Below are positions 33,912 through 42,849 of a DNA stretch of 54,734 nucleotides, piece by piece (the stretch's first letter is position 1; each line of letters opens with the position of its first letter). The position numbers and the translations under genes were made by a program. The stretch comes from Flavobacteriales bacterium BRH_c54. Lineage in GTDB: Bacteria; Bacteroidota; Bacteroidia; Flavobacteriales_E; Vicingaceae. The stretch lies in assembly GCA_000961845.1 (NCBI GenBank), contig LADZ01000059.1:1-54734 (forward strand), given 5' to 3'. Below the pieces are notes generated by a model. The model did not search any database, was not told the DNA's origin, and worked only from the letters and a program-made list of their open reading frames with translations.

Positions 33912-34502
33912 ATGGAACAACAAGAGTTATCAGAACATTTTTGGAATGAAAGGTATGAGAAATGTGAAACAGGGTGGGATATAGGTCATATTTCCACACC
34001 ACTTAAGGATTATTTTGATCAGCTTACGGATAAGGAAATGAAAATTCTTATTCCGGGATGTGGAAATGCATATGAGGCAGAATACCTGAATCAATTAGGC
34101 TTTAAAAATGTGATAGTGTTAGATTTTTCTAAACATGCACTACAGCAATTTAAGCAACGTGTTCCTACTTTTCCTGAACATCATTTAATTTGCGAAGATT
34201 TTTTTAAGCACCAAGGTGCTTATGATTTGATGGTAGAACAAACTTTTTTTTGTGCGTTACATCCCAGCTTGAGAGTAAAATATGCTGAGCATACAGCATT
34301 ATTACTAAAGTCTAAAGGAAAATTAGTAGGTCTTTTGTTTGATGATGTGTTAAATACAAATCACCCACCATTTGGAGGCAATAAAGCAGAATATTTAAGC
34401 TATTTTTCTCCGTATTTTGATGTTGCCATTATGGAAACGGCAACGAACTCCATACCGCCTAGAGCAGGAAGAGAGCTTTTTATAAAAATGATAAAAAAAT
34501 AA
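33912..34502 (+). CDS. TPMT-family SAM-dependent methyltransferase
   Basis: A 196-residue cytoplasmic methyltransferase of the thiopurine S-methyltransferase (TPMT) family. Supporting segments are FWNERYEKCETGWDIGHIS, the SAM-binding motif ILIPGCGNAYEAEYL (about residues 44-58), VIVLDFSKHAL, and EQTFFCALHPSLR. The proline-rich PPFGGNKAEY and the C-terminal SIPPRAGRELF are family-typical. Natural substrates are often thiols, selenium or halide compounds; none can be chosen here. It starts 2 bases after the stop of the repeat protein and ends 4 bases before the CoA transferase gene, so co-transcription is very likely. Confidence 0.88.
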   Translation: MEQQELSEHFWNERYEKCETGWDIGHISTPLKDYFDQLTDKEMKILIPGCGNAYEAEYLNQLGFKNVIVLDFSKHALQQFKQRVPTFPEHHLICEDFFKHQGAYDLMVEQTFFCALHPSLRVKYAEHTALLLKSKGKLVGLLFDDVLNTNHPPFGGNKAEYLSYFSPYFDVAIMETATNSIPPRAGRELFIKMIKK

Positions 34503-34506
34503 GCTG

Positions 34507-35577
34507 ATGTTTAAAGATTTAATGGTTGTTGAGTTAGCAAGTGTTTTGGCAGGGCCCGATGTAGGGATGTTTTTTGCCGAAATGGGAGCAAGGGTGATTA
34601 AGATAGAAAACAAAACTACTAATGGAGATGTAACCCGACAATGGAGAACAGCTTCAGAAAAAAGCAATCAAGAGAATATCTCTGCTTATTTTTCATCAGT
34701 AAATTGGAATAAAGAACATCTTTTTTTAGACTTAAAACAAGCTAATGATAAAAAACAAGTTACTGATTTATTGAAAGATGCGTCTATTGTAATTGCTAAC
34801 TTTAAACCCGGTGATGCGGAAAAATTTTCTTTAGATTATCATTCCATTAAACAAATCAATCCGACCATTATTTATGGAGAAATAAATGGTTTTGGCGAAG
34901 CTGATAACAGAGTAGCGTATGATGTGGTACTACAAGCCGAAACAGGTTTTATGGCAATGAATGGCACAGCAAGTTCTGGACCTTTAAAAATGCCTTTAGC
35001 CATGATAGATGTGTTGGCTGCCCACCAATTAAAAGAAGGAATTTTAGTAGCCTTACTTAACAAAACACAAAGCGGAAAAGGAGCTTATGTACAAGTTGCT
35101 TTGTATGATGCAGCACTATCATCCTTAAAAAACCAAGCGACTAATTGGTTAATGAATGGTGAGAATGCCAAATTAATAGGTTCGTTACATCCAAATATTG
35201 CTCCTTACGGTGAAACTTATCAAACCAAAGATGGCAAATGGATTGTATTAGCAATTGGCACTGATAAGCAGTTTAAAAGCATGTTGACTAATATTGGTGC
35301 AACAGCGTTAATGGATGATGAAAGATTCTCTAGCAATGTTAAAAGAGTAGCAAACAGAAGTGTGTTAGATGATTTACTTAAAAATTACTTCAATAACATT
35401 TCTTTATCTTCTTTTCAGGAAAAATTTCATAAAGCCAACATTCCCTTTGGTGTAATTAAAGATGTTAAAACTGTTTTTGAAGAGGATAAAGCCAAGGCTT
35501 TAGTTTTAGAAGAAAAAGTAGGAAGCATCAACACCAAAAGAATTAAAACGGCTGTTTTTAAGATTACGGAAGGGTGA
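34507..35577 (+). CDS. Class III CoA transferase (CaiB/BaiF family)
   Basis: A 356-residue cytoplasmic enzyme of the formyl-CoA transferase/alpha-methylacyl-CoA racemase family. The start KDLMVVELASVLAGPDVGMFFAEMGARVIKIE is diagnostic (pieces: VELASVLAGP, AEMGARVIKIE). The catalytic Asp lies in the FKPGDAEKF region or at AYDVVLQAETGF, where AYD is the usual active-site motif. The end contains NIPFGVIKDVKTVFE. It moves CoA between carboxylic acids or epimerises 2-methylacyl-CoA; the substrate is unknown. It begins 4 bases after the TPMT gene and converges on the AHSA1 gene 3 bases downstream. Confidence 0.9.
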   Translation: MFKDLMVVELASVLAGPDVGMFFAEMGARVIKIENKTTNGDVTRQWRTASEKSNQENISAYFSSVNWNKEHLFLDLKQANDKKQVTDLLKDASIVIANFKPGDAEKFSLDYHSIKQINPTIIYGEINGFGEADNRVAYDVVLQAETGFMAMNGTASSGPLKMPLAMIDVLAAHQLKEGILVALLNKTQSGKGAYVQVALYDAALSSLKNQATNWLMNGENAKLIGSLHPNIAPYGETYQTKDGKWIVLAIGTDKQFKSMLTNIGATALMDDERFSSNVKRVANRSVLDDLLKNYFNNISLSSFQEKFHKANIPFGVIKDVKTVFEEDKAKALVLEEKVGSINTKRIKTAVFKITEG

Positions 35578-35580
35578 AAA

Positions 35581-36075
35581 TTAATTATTCATCATTACTT
35601 TTAGCTTAGTTTCTTTATTTCTCAAATCCAGACCACCTTCATAAACAGATTTTAAGTTGACCAAATAGAACGACCAACCTGTGTGACAACCAAGTCGGAT
35701 ATGTTGCTTTGAATTATCATCTGTGGGAATATTTTTTTGTGTTAGTTCTACGATTACATAATCGTCTAATGTAGAAAGTAGCACATCCACTAAACATTCT
35801 CCTGCAAAAGTGAATTGAATAAAATCCTTTCCGTTTGCCTCCGTAATTTTACCACGCTCTGTTTCGTCATATAAATACCAATTCCATTCATAACTAAATC
35901 CTTTTTCTATAGGTATTTCTTTATTTACGGGTTTTCCGTTAGTATCCATAAAAACAGCCTTACTTAAAAACCACTTTTCAATTGCTGATGTTGTTGTCCA
36001 AGCATTGTAAATGTCAGCTAGTGGTGCTTTAATTGCTATTTTTCTTGTAAAGGTGGTCCAGTCAAAGTTTTTCAT
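35581..36075 (-). CDS. AHSA1/START-like (SRPBCC) domain protein
   Basis: A 164-residue protein of the SRPBCC superfamily, AHSA1-type. Recognisable features are FTRKIAIKAPLADIYNAWTT at the start, AIEKWFLSKAVF, FQFTFAGEC-like strands (here FIQFTFAGECLVDV) and the C-terminal helix HTGWSFYLVNLKSVYEGGLD. The family is often annotated as an Hsp90 ATPase activator homologue, but in bacteria these are mostly small-ligand-binding proteins of unknown function. The spacer to the next gene contains a hairpin repeat. Confidence 0.85.
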   Translation of the reverse strand: MKNFDWTTFTRKIAIKAPLADIYNAWTTTSAIEKWFLSKAVFMDTNGKPVNKEIPIEKGFSYEWNWYLYDETERGKITEANGKDFIQFTFAGECLVDVLLSTLDDYVIVELTQKNIPTDDNSKQHIRLGCHTGWSFYLVNLKSVYEGGLDLRNKETKLKVMMNN

Positions 36076-36135
36076 GGTAAGTGGTTTTAGTTGTTTTGTG
36101 GGTTTGTACTATGTTAAAGGTAGTTATTATTTCAT

Positions 36136-36166
36136 ATACCACAAGCGGGAAGCTTGCGGTAGCGAG
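36136..36166. repeat. Copy of the ACCAC-hairpin-GCGG(T)AGCG repeat
   Basis: ACCACAAGCGGGAAGCTTGC followed by GGTAGCG contains the short hairpin CAAGC/GCTTG inside the same ACCAC...GCGGNAGCG frame as the copies at 7443-7472, 8009-8046 and 9274-9310. It lies in the 101-base spacer between the AHSA1 gene and the lipoprotein gene. Confidence 0.5.
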
Positions 36167-36176
36167 TTTTTTCTTT

Positions 36177-36944
36177 TTAATGATACTCATAATGACCATA
36201 ATGAAATTCTTGAGCCCGTCTTAAGTAAAAGTTGTCAGTAATTAATGAGTCAAGTTCATCAACTATTTTATTGAGCTTTTTTGTTCTTTTAATTCTTTCG
36301 TCTTCATTTCCTAAATAATTATTGTCAATTGTGCTTTCGTCATCAATTAATTGTCTGAGGGATTTTATATAAAACTGTTTTTGCTTTTTTATATTATAGG
36401 TCTTTTCAATGTCATTTTTATTTTTCGGAAGAAGGTAAATAGAATATTCCGCATAGCCTAAAATTCTTGAATATTGGTGCCCAAAATATGTTCCACCATA
36501 TTGGAAATATCCAAATAGTGAATTTATATTAGAATAGATATCAATGAGTTTTTTTCGCTGTTTAGCATATATGTCAATGCCGTTCTTTTTTTTAAGAAAA
36601 TAAGCATAAAGAATGTAGTAGGTATCTTGTCCAACTTCGCTTGCAAATTCTTCTCTATCGTTACCGTTATAGTATAGCTGGTCAGGGTTACCTGGATATT
36701 CTCTAAAAAACTCTGGATGCTTGTCAATAATATTGTTGTATTCATTTTTAGAAAATTTTAAAGTGTCATCTCTTTCGGTAGGTATTAGTATAGTGTCCTT
36801 TGTCGTGTAATGTTCAGAATTATCAGACTTATGAGTTGTTGAATCTTGATTTGATGAATTTACAATGATTATCTTATCATTCTGTTTTTGCTGATTATTA
36901 CAGCTTATTGTTGTTAAGATTAATATATAAAGGATTAATTTCAT
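36177..36944 (-). CDS. Lipoprotein of unknown function
   Basis: A 255-residue protein with a lipoprotein signal peptide: hydrophobic LILYILILTTI and lipobox TISC with the acylated Cys15. A polar Asn/Gln/Ser-rich linker follows, then a mostly helical, charged region with no family I recognise (segments YYILYAYFLKKKNGIDIYAK and KQKQFYIKSLRQLIDDES). It would be anchored in the outer or inner membrane, facing the periplasm. The gene is bounded by a hairpin repeat on its 3' side and by a palindromic A/T spacer ending CAGGTTGGCATCAATTAA on its 5' side, the layout of the accessory genes at 6518-13193. Confidence 0.7.
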   Translation of the reverse strand: MKLILYILILTTISCNNQQKQNDKIIIVNSSNQDSTTHKSDNSEHYTTKDTILIPTERDDTLKFSKNEYNNIIDKHPEFFREYPGNPDQLYYNGNDREEFASEVGQDTYYILYAYFLKKKNGIDIYAKQRKKLIDIYSNINSLFGYFQYGGTYFGHQYSRILGYAEYSIYLLPKNKNDIEKTYNIKKQKQFYIKSLRQLIDDESTIDNNYLGNEDERIKRTKKLNKIVDELDSLITDNFYLRRAQEFHYGHYEYH

Positions 36945-36948
36945 TTAA

Positions 36949-37008
36949 TTGATGCCAACCTGTTTATATATGTAGTTTTTGCTTACATATATATATTGTA
37001 AATATACA
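36949..37008. repeat. Palindromic A/T spacer upstream of the lipoprotein gene
   Basis: TTTATATATGTAG and CTTACATATATATA form an imperfect inverted repeat beside TTGATGCCAACC (GGTTGGCATCAA on the coding strand). The position, just before a start codon and next to a GTTGGC box, resembles the palindromes at 9133-9173, 10504-10637 and 13223-13267. Confidence 0.35.
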
Positions 37009-37077
37009 TTTTTTTATAAATCATCAAAAGGGATTTTAATATTTTAGTTAGAGTGGTGTAAATACTGTAACAAAAAC

Positions 37078-37112
37078 AAAAAAAGCTTATCAGATTTCTG
37101 ATAAGCTTTTTT
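37078..37112 (-). terminator. Terminator after the DUF1573 gene
   Basis: GCTTATCAG (37085-37093) and CTGATAAGC (37098-37106) form a 9-base stem with loop ATTT, flanked by A and T runs on both sides. It lies 24 bases beyond the stop codon of the minus-strand DUF1573 gene and is symmetrical enough to act in both directions. Confidence 0.85.
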
Positions 37113-37135
37113 ATAATAATTATGTTGTTGTGGTA

Positions 37136-37696
37136 TTACTGAGCTACTTCCACATCTGCAGAGATGTTAAGCGTAGTAATAATAGGGTCTGTATTAGCCG
37201 TAATGGTAACTGTTTTTGTTTGAGCTCCTTGTTGTTTTCCAGGGCTATATTCTACTACAATTTCTCCTGTTGCTCCCGGTTTAATAGGCTCTTTAGGGAA
37301 TTGAGGAACAGTACATCCACAGCTTCCTGTAGCATTTTCAATAATTAAAGGTTCTTTACCTGTATTGGTAAACTTAAATATTTTGGTATGCTTAGAGTCT
37401 TGTTTAATCTTTCCAAAGTTATGGCTGTTTTCAGCAAACTGAACAGAGGTTTTAGCTCTTGTTTCTGACAAGATTGGTGCTGCCGGAGCTGGTTCGTTAG
37501 TTGGAGTAGGAGACATTGGGTTAATAGGATTCAAATCATTTACATTACCCGTGTTGGTGGTTACTGATGGAGAAGTAGCAATACTTTCAGAAGCATTATA
37601 ATCTCTTCTTGCCGGTCTGTCGTCCATAAAGAAGGTATCTACAATTAAGGTTAAAGCAATTACGCCCAATAAGGCAACTTTCAAATTTTCTTTCAT
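37136..37696 (-). CDS. DUF1573 domain protein
   Basis: A 186-residue exported or membrane-anchored protein. An N-terminal hydrophobic stretch (VALLGVIALTLIVDTFF) is followed by a Ser/Pro/Asn-rich linker and a DUF1573 immunoglobulin-like domain: HNFGKIKQDSKHTKIFKFTN, then GKEPLIIENATGSCGCTVPQ (CGC is the usual signature) and KPGATGEIVVEYSPG. Such domains are common in Bacteroidota envelope proteins; the function is unknown. It lies 45 bases downstream of the S41 protease gene, same strand. Confidence 0.88.
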   Translation of the reverse strand: MKENLKVALLGVIALTLIVDTFFMDDRPARRDYNASESIATSPSVTTNTGNVNDLNPINPMSPTPTNEPAPAAPILSETRAKTSVQFAENSHNFGKIKQDSKHTKIFKFTNTGKEPLIIENATGSCGCTVPQFPKEPIKPGATGEIVVEYSPGKQQGAQTKTVTITANTDPIITTLNISADVEVAQ

Positions 37697-37741
37697 AGTT
37701 AGTTATTTTTTATTTTTAATGTGATGACAAATTTACAAAAC

Positions 37742-39337
37742 TTATTTATAAACTAATTTTTCTTTTTTAAAGGTATCGCTCTTTATTTCTTCAACGGCTT
37801 TTAATAAGGCATTATCTATATCGCTAATAACTTGGTAATAAGCAGAGCTATCCCACATGTTTCGGGCAACAATTGCTTTTAATCGGGTAAGTAAAAAGGT
37901 TTTTGAGGTATTGATTTGTTCTTCATTTTTTTCTACTTCATTTTTAGCGGCAAAATCAACAAATGCGGTTAGCAGCTCTTTTTCTGCATCAAAATTATTT
38001 TTAAAATCGCTTACAGTAGGGTAAGTTGTCATTAGCTTTTCTCTGTTATCTTGTGTGTATTCCAATGCAAATTCATTTACCAAGCCTTCTCTGGTAACTT
38101 TACTCAAGTAATCAGAAATCATGCTGGTATCTATAGGAACAAATACATCAGGCATGATGCCTCCGCCACCATAAACCGTTCTTTTACTGTTTAGGGTAGT
38201 AAATTTTAAGGAATCAGGGAATGCAATACTATCTTCAGTAACTAATTCTCCGTGTTCGTACCTTCTTGTAAGCTCTTTGTAGTACTCTTCTTTGCCTTCA
38301 TCATAAGGTCGTTGAATACTTCTTCCGGAAGGTGTGTAATACCTTGCAATGGTTAACCTAACAGCAGAACCGTCTACTAAAGAAAATGGTTTTTGAACCA
38401 ACCCTTTACCAAAAGATCTTCTTCCTACAATTAATCCTCTGTCGAAATCTTGAATAGCACCGCTAACAATTTCGGAAGCTGATGCTGATCCTTCATCAAT
38501 CAGAAGTACCAATTTGCCTTTTTCAAAACCACCTTTTTCTGTGGTAAAATATTCTTGTTTCGGACTTTTTAATCCTTCGGTGTAAACAATTAACTTATTT
38601 TCATCAAGAAATTCATCAGCCAGTTGAATAGCTGATTTTAGGTAACCTCCGCCATTTCCTCTTAAGTCTAATATTAAATGTTTTACATTTTTTTGCTTCA
38701 GTTTTTTTAATCCATCTCTAAATTCGTCAATGGTTTTATTGGCAAAACGATTTATTTTTATGTAGCCGATTTCATCATCAACCATATAAGAAGCATCTAC
38801 ACTAAAAATCGGAATTTCATCTCTGGTAATGGTAAATTTTAATAAGTCTTTTTCTCCTCTACGTTTAATAGCAACAGTTACTTTAGTACCTTTTTTACCT
38901 CTCAGTTTATCTTGCACATCACTGTTTTGAAGACCAATTCCGGCAATATTTTCTTTATCTACTTCAATAATTTTATCGCCCGCCTGAATGCCTACTTTTT
39001 CGGACGGACCACCGGGAATAGGAGATACGACTATAAGTGTGTCGTGTAAAATATTGAACTGAATCCCTACACCTTCAAAATTTCCGATTAAAGGTTCGTT
39101 CATCTTTTTGAGTTCTTTTTCAGGGATATAAACAGAGTGAGGATCTAATTCTTTTAATAAAGCAACAATGGCTGCTTCGGTTATTCTTTCTTCATCTGTA
39201 GAATCAACATAAGCGTAGTTGATAAGTTGAAGTAAGTTTTCAATTTTTTGTCCGCCTGGTGTAACTAGGTTTTGAGCAAAAATAGATAACACAAAAAATT
39301 GTGTTATTATCAGAAGTGAGATTTTTTTTATGATCAT
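37742..39337 (-). CDS. S41 family C-terminal processing peptidase (CtpA/Tsp-like)
   Basis: This periplasmic serine protease has 531 residues counting from the ATG at 39337; an upstream in-frame start is possible but would place nine residues before the signal peptide MIIKKISLLIITQFF...IFAQ. A PDZ domain (about residues 85-165, with IPGGPSEKVGIQAGDKIIEV) precedes the catalytic domain. Catalytic residues are Ser in DEGSASASEIVSGA and Lys in VGRRSFGKGLVQKP. The C-terminal about 150 residues are a helical extension typical of Bacteroidota members. It degrades or trims periplasmic proteins. Confidence 0.92.
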   Translation of the reverse strand: MIIKKISLLIITQFFVLSIFAQNLVTPGGQKIENLLQLINYAYVDSTDEERITEAAIVALLKELDPHSVYIPEKELKKMNEPLIGNFEGVGIQFNILHDTLIVVSPIPGGPSEKVGIQAGDKIIEVDKENIAGIGLQNSDVQDKLRGKKGTKVTVAIKRRGEKDLLKFTITRDEIPIFSVDASYMVDDEIGYIKINRFANKTIDEFRDGLKKLKQKNVKHLILDLRGNGGGYLKSAIQLADEFLDENKLIVYTEGLKSPKQEYFTTEKGGFEKGKLVLLIDEGSASASEIVSGAIQDFDRGLIVGRRSFGKGLVQKPFSLVDGSAVRLTIARYYTPSGRSIQRPYDEGKEEYYKELTRRYEHGELVTEDSIAFPDSLKFTTLNSKRTVYGGGGIMPDVFVPIDTSMISDYLSKVTREGLVNEFALEYTQDNREKLMTTYPTVSDFKNNFDAEKELLTAFVDFAAKNEVEKNEEQINTSKTFLLTRLKAIVARNMWDSSAYYQVISDIDNALLKAVEEIKSDTFKKEKLVYK

Positions 39338-39520
39338 AATTTTAGTATAAAGTGAGGCTAACAAATTTAAGTAAAAAGTTTAGCAAAGAAAGTTAATAAA
39401 TTATAAAACAACTATTATGCAATTTTTTATATTTTTTTAAAATCTTAAAGGTCTTGATTGGAAAAGTTATCATAAGATAACTAGGGGTGAGTTGAAATAA
39501 GTTGAGTTTTGAAAATACAT

Positions 39521-39670
39521 GCTCTTTTTCTTGATAAAAAGAGCCAAAAATCAAGAACAAACGCCAAATCCTTTGTAATCTTTACCCACATGCCCTCGCA
39601 TTTCCTGGTCCGATTACTCCGGATTTCGCACCGTTTGTTCGGTTGCCCTCGCTCGGGTACTTAGGTATTA
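39521..39670. repeat. GC-richer patch with CTCTTTTTCTTGATAAAAAGAG hairpin (probable dispersed repeat)
   Basis: CTCTTTTTCTTGATAAAAAG (plus AG) is a hairpin, and CTTGAT...ATCAAG forms a second, overlapping one. The following stretch (CCCACATGCCCTCGCATTTC, GGATTTCGCACCGTTTGTTC, GCCCTCGCTCGGGTAC) is clearly more GC-rich than its surroundings and contains no gene. I recall similar sequences dispersed in other Bacteroidota genomes. It lies within the 383-base gap 39338-39720, whose remainder is plain A/T-rich DNA. Confidence 0.45.
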
Positions 39671-39720
39671 GAAATTGGGCAGAGTTGAAATTGATTTTTT
39701 AGTGAGGAGAGGAATTGTTC

Positions 39721-40257
39721 TTAAAACTCTACATTTAATTGTTGTAAAACCATTCTGAGACTGATTAAGAGCTTTTGTTTTTCCTCATTTTCTTCCATAT
39801 CTATGGTTTCTTCTACATCAAAAATTAAATCATTTACTTCATCTTCACCAAAAGTAGCATCGAAATTTTCTATTACTGTTAATGCTTCTAAACAAACATT
39901 AAAATCCCCATTTACAGCTTCTTGTACTAAGTAACTTAAATGATTACTTGAATCTAATCCGGATTGCCAAAAAATAGATATTAAAAAGGCTTTGATAGAA
40001 AAGTACTTGTCATTTTCTATGGCATTAATAATTGCTTGAGTGGTATTTTCTGCTTTTAAGTCAAACAATAATTCGGTAATAGCTTGTTGAACTTCGCTAT
40101 CTTTATTTACTAAGTAAACATCTAAAAGTGGCTCAATAGCTTCCGGTTTACCACTTTTTCGGAGTTGTTTTATAGCGGTTAATACTTTTTGGGTGTCGTT
40201 TCCTTGTAAATCTTTAATGATGTTGTTGAATTTGTTGTCGTTTCTTTTTACAGCCAT
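39721..40257 (-). CDS. HEAT-repeat-like small protein
   Basis: A 178-residue, all-helical cytoplasmic protein. Repeating helical pairs such as TQKVLTAIKQLRKSGKPEAI, EPLLDVYLVNKDSEVQQAI and TQAIINAIENDKYFSIKAFL fit HEAT-like repeats with the SGKPEAIEPLL and DSEVQQAITELL signatures. The C-terminus is acidic (EDEVNDLIFDVEETIDMEEN). It probably acts as a protein-binding scaffold; the partner is unknown. It lies downstream of the gap gene, separated from it by a terminator. Confidence 0.75.
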   Translation of the reverse strand: MAVKRNDNKFNNIIKDLQGNDTQKVLTAIKQLRKSGKPEAIEPLLDVYLVNKDSEVQQAITELLFDLKAENTTQAIINAIENDKYFSIKAFLISIFWQSGLDSSNHLSYLVQEAVNGDFNVCLEALTVIENFDATFGEDEVNDLIFDVEETIDMEENEEKQKLLISLRMVLQQLNVEF

Positions 40258-40296
40258 AGTAAATAAATTAGAGTGATATAAAAAATGAGTTAAAAG

Positions 40297-40335
40297 AAAT
40301 AGGGTGAATAAACTAGTTTATTCACCCTATTTTTT
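40297..40335 (-). terminator. Terminator after the GAPDH gene
   Basis: AAATAGGGTGAATAAAC (40297-40313) pairs perfectly with GTTTATTCACCCTATTT (40316-40332) around a two-base gap, so a 16-17 base stem. An A-run on the left serves as the T-run of the minus-strand transcript ending at 40350. Confidence 0.88.
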
Positions 40336-40349
40336 GATAAAAGTTGGGA

Positions 40350-41810
40350 TTAATAATAAATTAACCTTCTAACTTTTGCAATATATTTAGCCAAACGAAT
40401 TACTTGTTTAGTGTAACCAAACTCGTTATCGTACCATACATAAAGTACTATATTTTTTTTGTCGTTAGAAACGATGGTTGCATTACTATCATAAACAGAG
40501 CAACAAATGTTTCCTATAATATCTGTAGATACTAATTCAGGATCATTTTCGTATTTAATTTGATTTACTAAACTTCCCTGAAGGGCTGCTTTTCTAATTA
40601 GTTCGTTTATTTCATCTACAGAAGTTTCTTTTTTAACTTCTAAACTAAGAATTGCCAAAGAACCGTTTGGAGTAGGAACCCTTACTGCATTTGCGGTTAA
40701 TTTTTCTTTTAAAGAAGGAATTACTTTAGTTACAGCATTTCCTGCACCGGTAGAAGTAATTACCATGTTGATAGCTGCCGAACGACCTCTTCTTGGTTTT
40801 TTGTGCATGTTGTCCAATAAGTTTTGGTCGTTGGTATAAGCATGAACTGTTTCTATATGTCCTTTAACTATACCTAATTCGTTTTCTACCACATAAAGGA
40901 TAGGAGAGATGGCGTTGGTTGTACAAGAGGCTGCTGAAAAGATATTTTCATTTTCCAAGTCTAAGGTGTTTTCGTTAATTCCATAAACAACATTAGGTAC
41001 TTCTTTGCCCGGAGCGGTTAATAATACTTTGCTAATTCCTTCGGCTTCTATGTGTCTTGAAAGTTGTTCTCGGTTAGAGAAAACACCGGTATTGTCAATC
41101 AACAATGCATCGTTAATTCCGAAAGCGGTGTAATCAACATCCTCAGGATTATTTGCCTCAATTAATTTTACAATTTGTCCGTTAATGATAAGGGCTTTAT
41201 TTTCAACGTCAGCATCTACAGTTCCTGAAAATAATCCGTGTACAGAGTCGTTTCTTAGTAAAGCAGCTCTTTTAATAATTTCTTCATCAGTTACTTTTCG
41301 AGTAACAATAGCTCTTAATCTTAATTGTTGTCCTTTTCCGGCTTGTTTTACTAATTCTCTGGCAGCTAATCTTCCAATTCTTCCAAATCCAAATAAAACA
41401 ACATCCTTTGGTTGTAGTTGATGTCCGTCAGCAGCAATAAAATCTTTTAATTTATCTTTTAAAAAGTCGGTTTGAGATGCGTAGTTAGCTTTTTCGTTAT
41501 GCCATTCAGCAGCTAATCTGCCAATGTCTATTTTTGAAGGAGCAATGTCTAAGCTTTCTAATTCTTTAGCTAAAGAAGAACTATCAAAAATATCAACAGG
41601 GTTAAAAGCAATACTTTTTGCTTTTGAATGTAGATTTAAAACATCAGAGATGCTTTTATCTACCAAAGGGTTTCTGAAAAGTACTAACTCAATAGATTTT
41701 TCGTACATTAAATGACCGATTGAACTAATAAGTTTAACAGCAGCTTTTTCTCTCCTTACATATTCATTTAGATTTTCTTCGTAGGATTTGTTTTTGTCAA
41801 GAATTTCCAT
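40350..41810 (-). CDS. Glyceraldehyde-3-phosphate dehydrogenase, long form
   Basis: A 486-residue NAD(P)-dependent enzyme of glycolysis/gluconeogenesis. The Rossmann motif VVLFGFGRIGRLAARELVKQ starts only near residue 130, so about 125 extra N-terminal residues precede the usual 340-residue GAPDH. This long version is known in Bacteroidota and some proteobacteria. The catalytic Cys lies in FSAASCTTNAISPIL, followed by VHAYTNDQNLLDN and RRGRSAAINMVITSTGA; YDNEFGYTKQVIRL is at the end. Whether it runs glycolytically or gluconeogenically is not evident. It lies 50 bases downstream of the sigma factor gene. Confidence 0.94.
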   Translation of the reverse strand: MEILDKNKSYEENLNEYVRREKAAVKLISSIGHLMYEKSIELVLFRNPLVDKSISDVLNLHSKAKSIAFNPVDIFDSSSLAKELESLDIAPSKIDIGRLAAEWHNEKANYASQTDFLKDKLKDFIAADGHQLQPKDVVLFGFGRIGRLAARELVKQAGKGQQLRLRAIVTRKVTDEEIIKRAALLRNDSVHGLFSGTVDADVENKALIINGQIVKLIEANNPEDVDYTAFGINDALLIDNTGVFSNREQLSRHIEAEGISKVLLTAPGKEVPNVVYGINENTLDLENENIFSAASCTTNAISPILYVVENELGIVKGHIETVHAYTNDQNLLDNMHKKPRRGRSAAINMVITSTGAGNAVTKVIPSLKEKLTANAVRVPTPNGSLAILSLEVKKETSVDEINELIRKAALQGSLVNQIKYENDPELVSTDIIGNICCSVYDSNATIVSNDKKNIVLYVWYDNEFGYTKQVIRLAKYIAKVRRLIYY

Positions 41811-41860
41811 GATAAATTTTTAATTGATTTTTAAATGTATATTTATATAACTATATTTTT

Positions 41861-42727
41861 TTACCCCAAATAGGCTTTAAGTAAATCACTTTTTGATGAT
41901 GTTCTTAATTTTTTAATACCTTTTTCTTTTATCTGACGAACACGCTCACGAGTTAAATTAAAACTCTCGCCAATTTCATCAAGAGAAAGGGGTTGTTTGC
42001 AGCCTATGCCAAAAAATAATTCTATTACCGATCTTTCTTTGTCGGATAGTTTTGACAGTGACCTGCAAATTTCTTGATGTAGAGATTCTTGCATTAACAA
42101 AACGTCTGTTCTTGTACCATCATTATCAGCTAAAACGTCTAATAAACTTCCTGAATCTTCATCATCTCCAAAGGGAGCATCAACAGATACATGTCTGCCC
42201 GAAACTTGAATAGAACCATCAATCTTGTCTATACTAATATCTAGTAAATTGGCAATTTCATCTATAGAAGGTTCTCTTTCAAACTCTTGTTCTAGCTTAG
42301 AAAATGCTTTTTTTATTTTGCTTAATGAACCAACTTGGTTAAGCGGTAAACGTACAATTCTGGATTGTTCAGCTATTGCTTGTAAAATAGACTGACGAAT
42401 CCACCAAACAGCATAAGAAATAAATTTAAACCCTCTGGTTTCATCAAAGCGTTGAGCAGCTTTAATTAATCCTAAGTTACCTTCATTAATTAAGTCAGGT
42501 AAGGACAGACCTTGGTTTTGATATTGTTTTGAAACAGACACCACAAATCTTAAATTGGCTTTAACTAATTTTTCTAAAGCAATTTGATCTCCTTCTCTTA
42601 TGCGTTGAGCTAATTCTACTTCATCTTCAGCAGTTATAAGTTCTTCTCGACCAATTTCTAATAAATACTTGTCTAACGAAGCACTTTCCCTGTTGGTAAT
42701 AGACTTAGTAATTTTTAATTGTCTCAT
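41861..42727 (-). CDS. rpoD: Primary-type RNA polymerase sigma factor (RpoD/SigA family)
   Basis: A 288-residue sigma-70 factor. Region 1.2 contains [16 protein letters not shown], region 2 has [16 protein letters not shown], the [20 protein letters not shown] core-binding block and the -10 recognition [16 protein letters not shown], region 3 follows, and region 4 has [20 protein letters not shown]. It lacks the long region 1.1, as usual in Bacteroidota SigA, which recognises TAnnTTTG. I chose ATG 42727 ([11 protein letters not shown], the standard family start) over the ATG 36 bases upstream, because a -7 box (CAAATTTA at 42761-42768 on the plus strand) overlaps the longer start. Confidence 0.93.
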   Translation of the reverse strand: MRQLKITKSITNRESASLDKYLLEIGREELITAEDEVELAQRIREGDQIALEKLVKANLRFVVSVSKQYQNQGLSLPDLINEGNLGLIKAAQRFDETRGFKFISYAVWWIRQSILQAIAEQSRIVRLPLNQVGSLSKIKKAFSKLEQEFEREPSIDEIANLLDISIDKIDGSIQVSGRHVSVDAPFGDDEDSGSLLDVLADNDGTRTDVLLMQESLHQEICRSLSKLSDKERSVIELFFGIGCKQPLSLDEIGESFNLTRERVRQIKEKGIKKLRTSSKSDLLKAYLG

Positions 42728-42760
42728 CGAGATGCTTTTAAAAGTGAATTGATAGGTACG

Positions 42761-42768
42761 CAAATTTA
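42761..42768 (-). promoter_or_regulatory. -7 box candidate of the sigma factor gene
   Basis: Read on the minus strand this is TAAATTTG, matching TAnnTTTG. It lies 33 bases before the chosen ATG at 42727 and supports that start. No clear -33 TTTG is found at standard spacing. Confidence 0.5.
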
Positions 42769-42849
42769 GTCCCTTTTTCTCGATTGGAGGGCTTTATAGT
42801 ATTAAAATTTTTAACATAAAATTAATTTTAAAACAATGTTAAAAATAAT

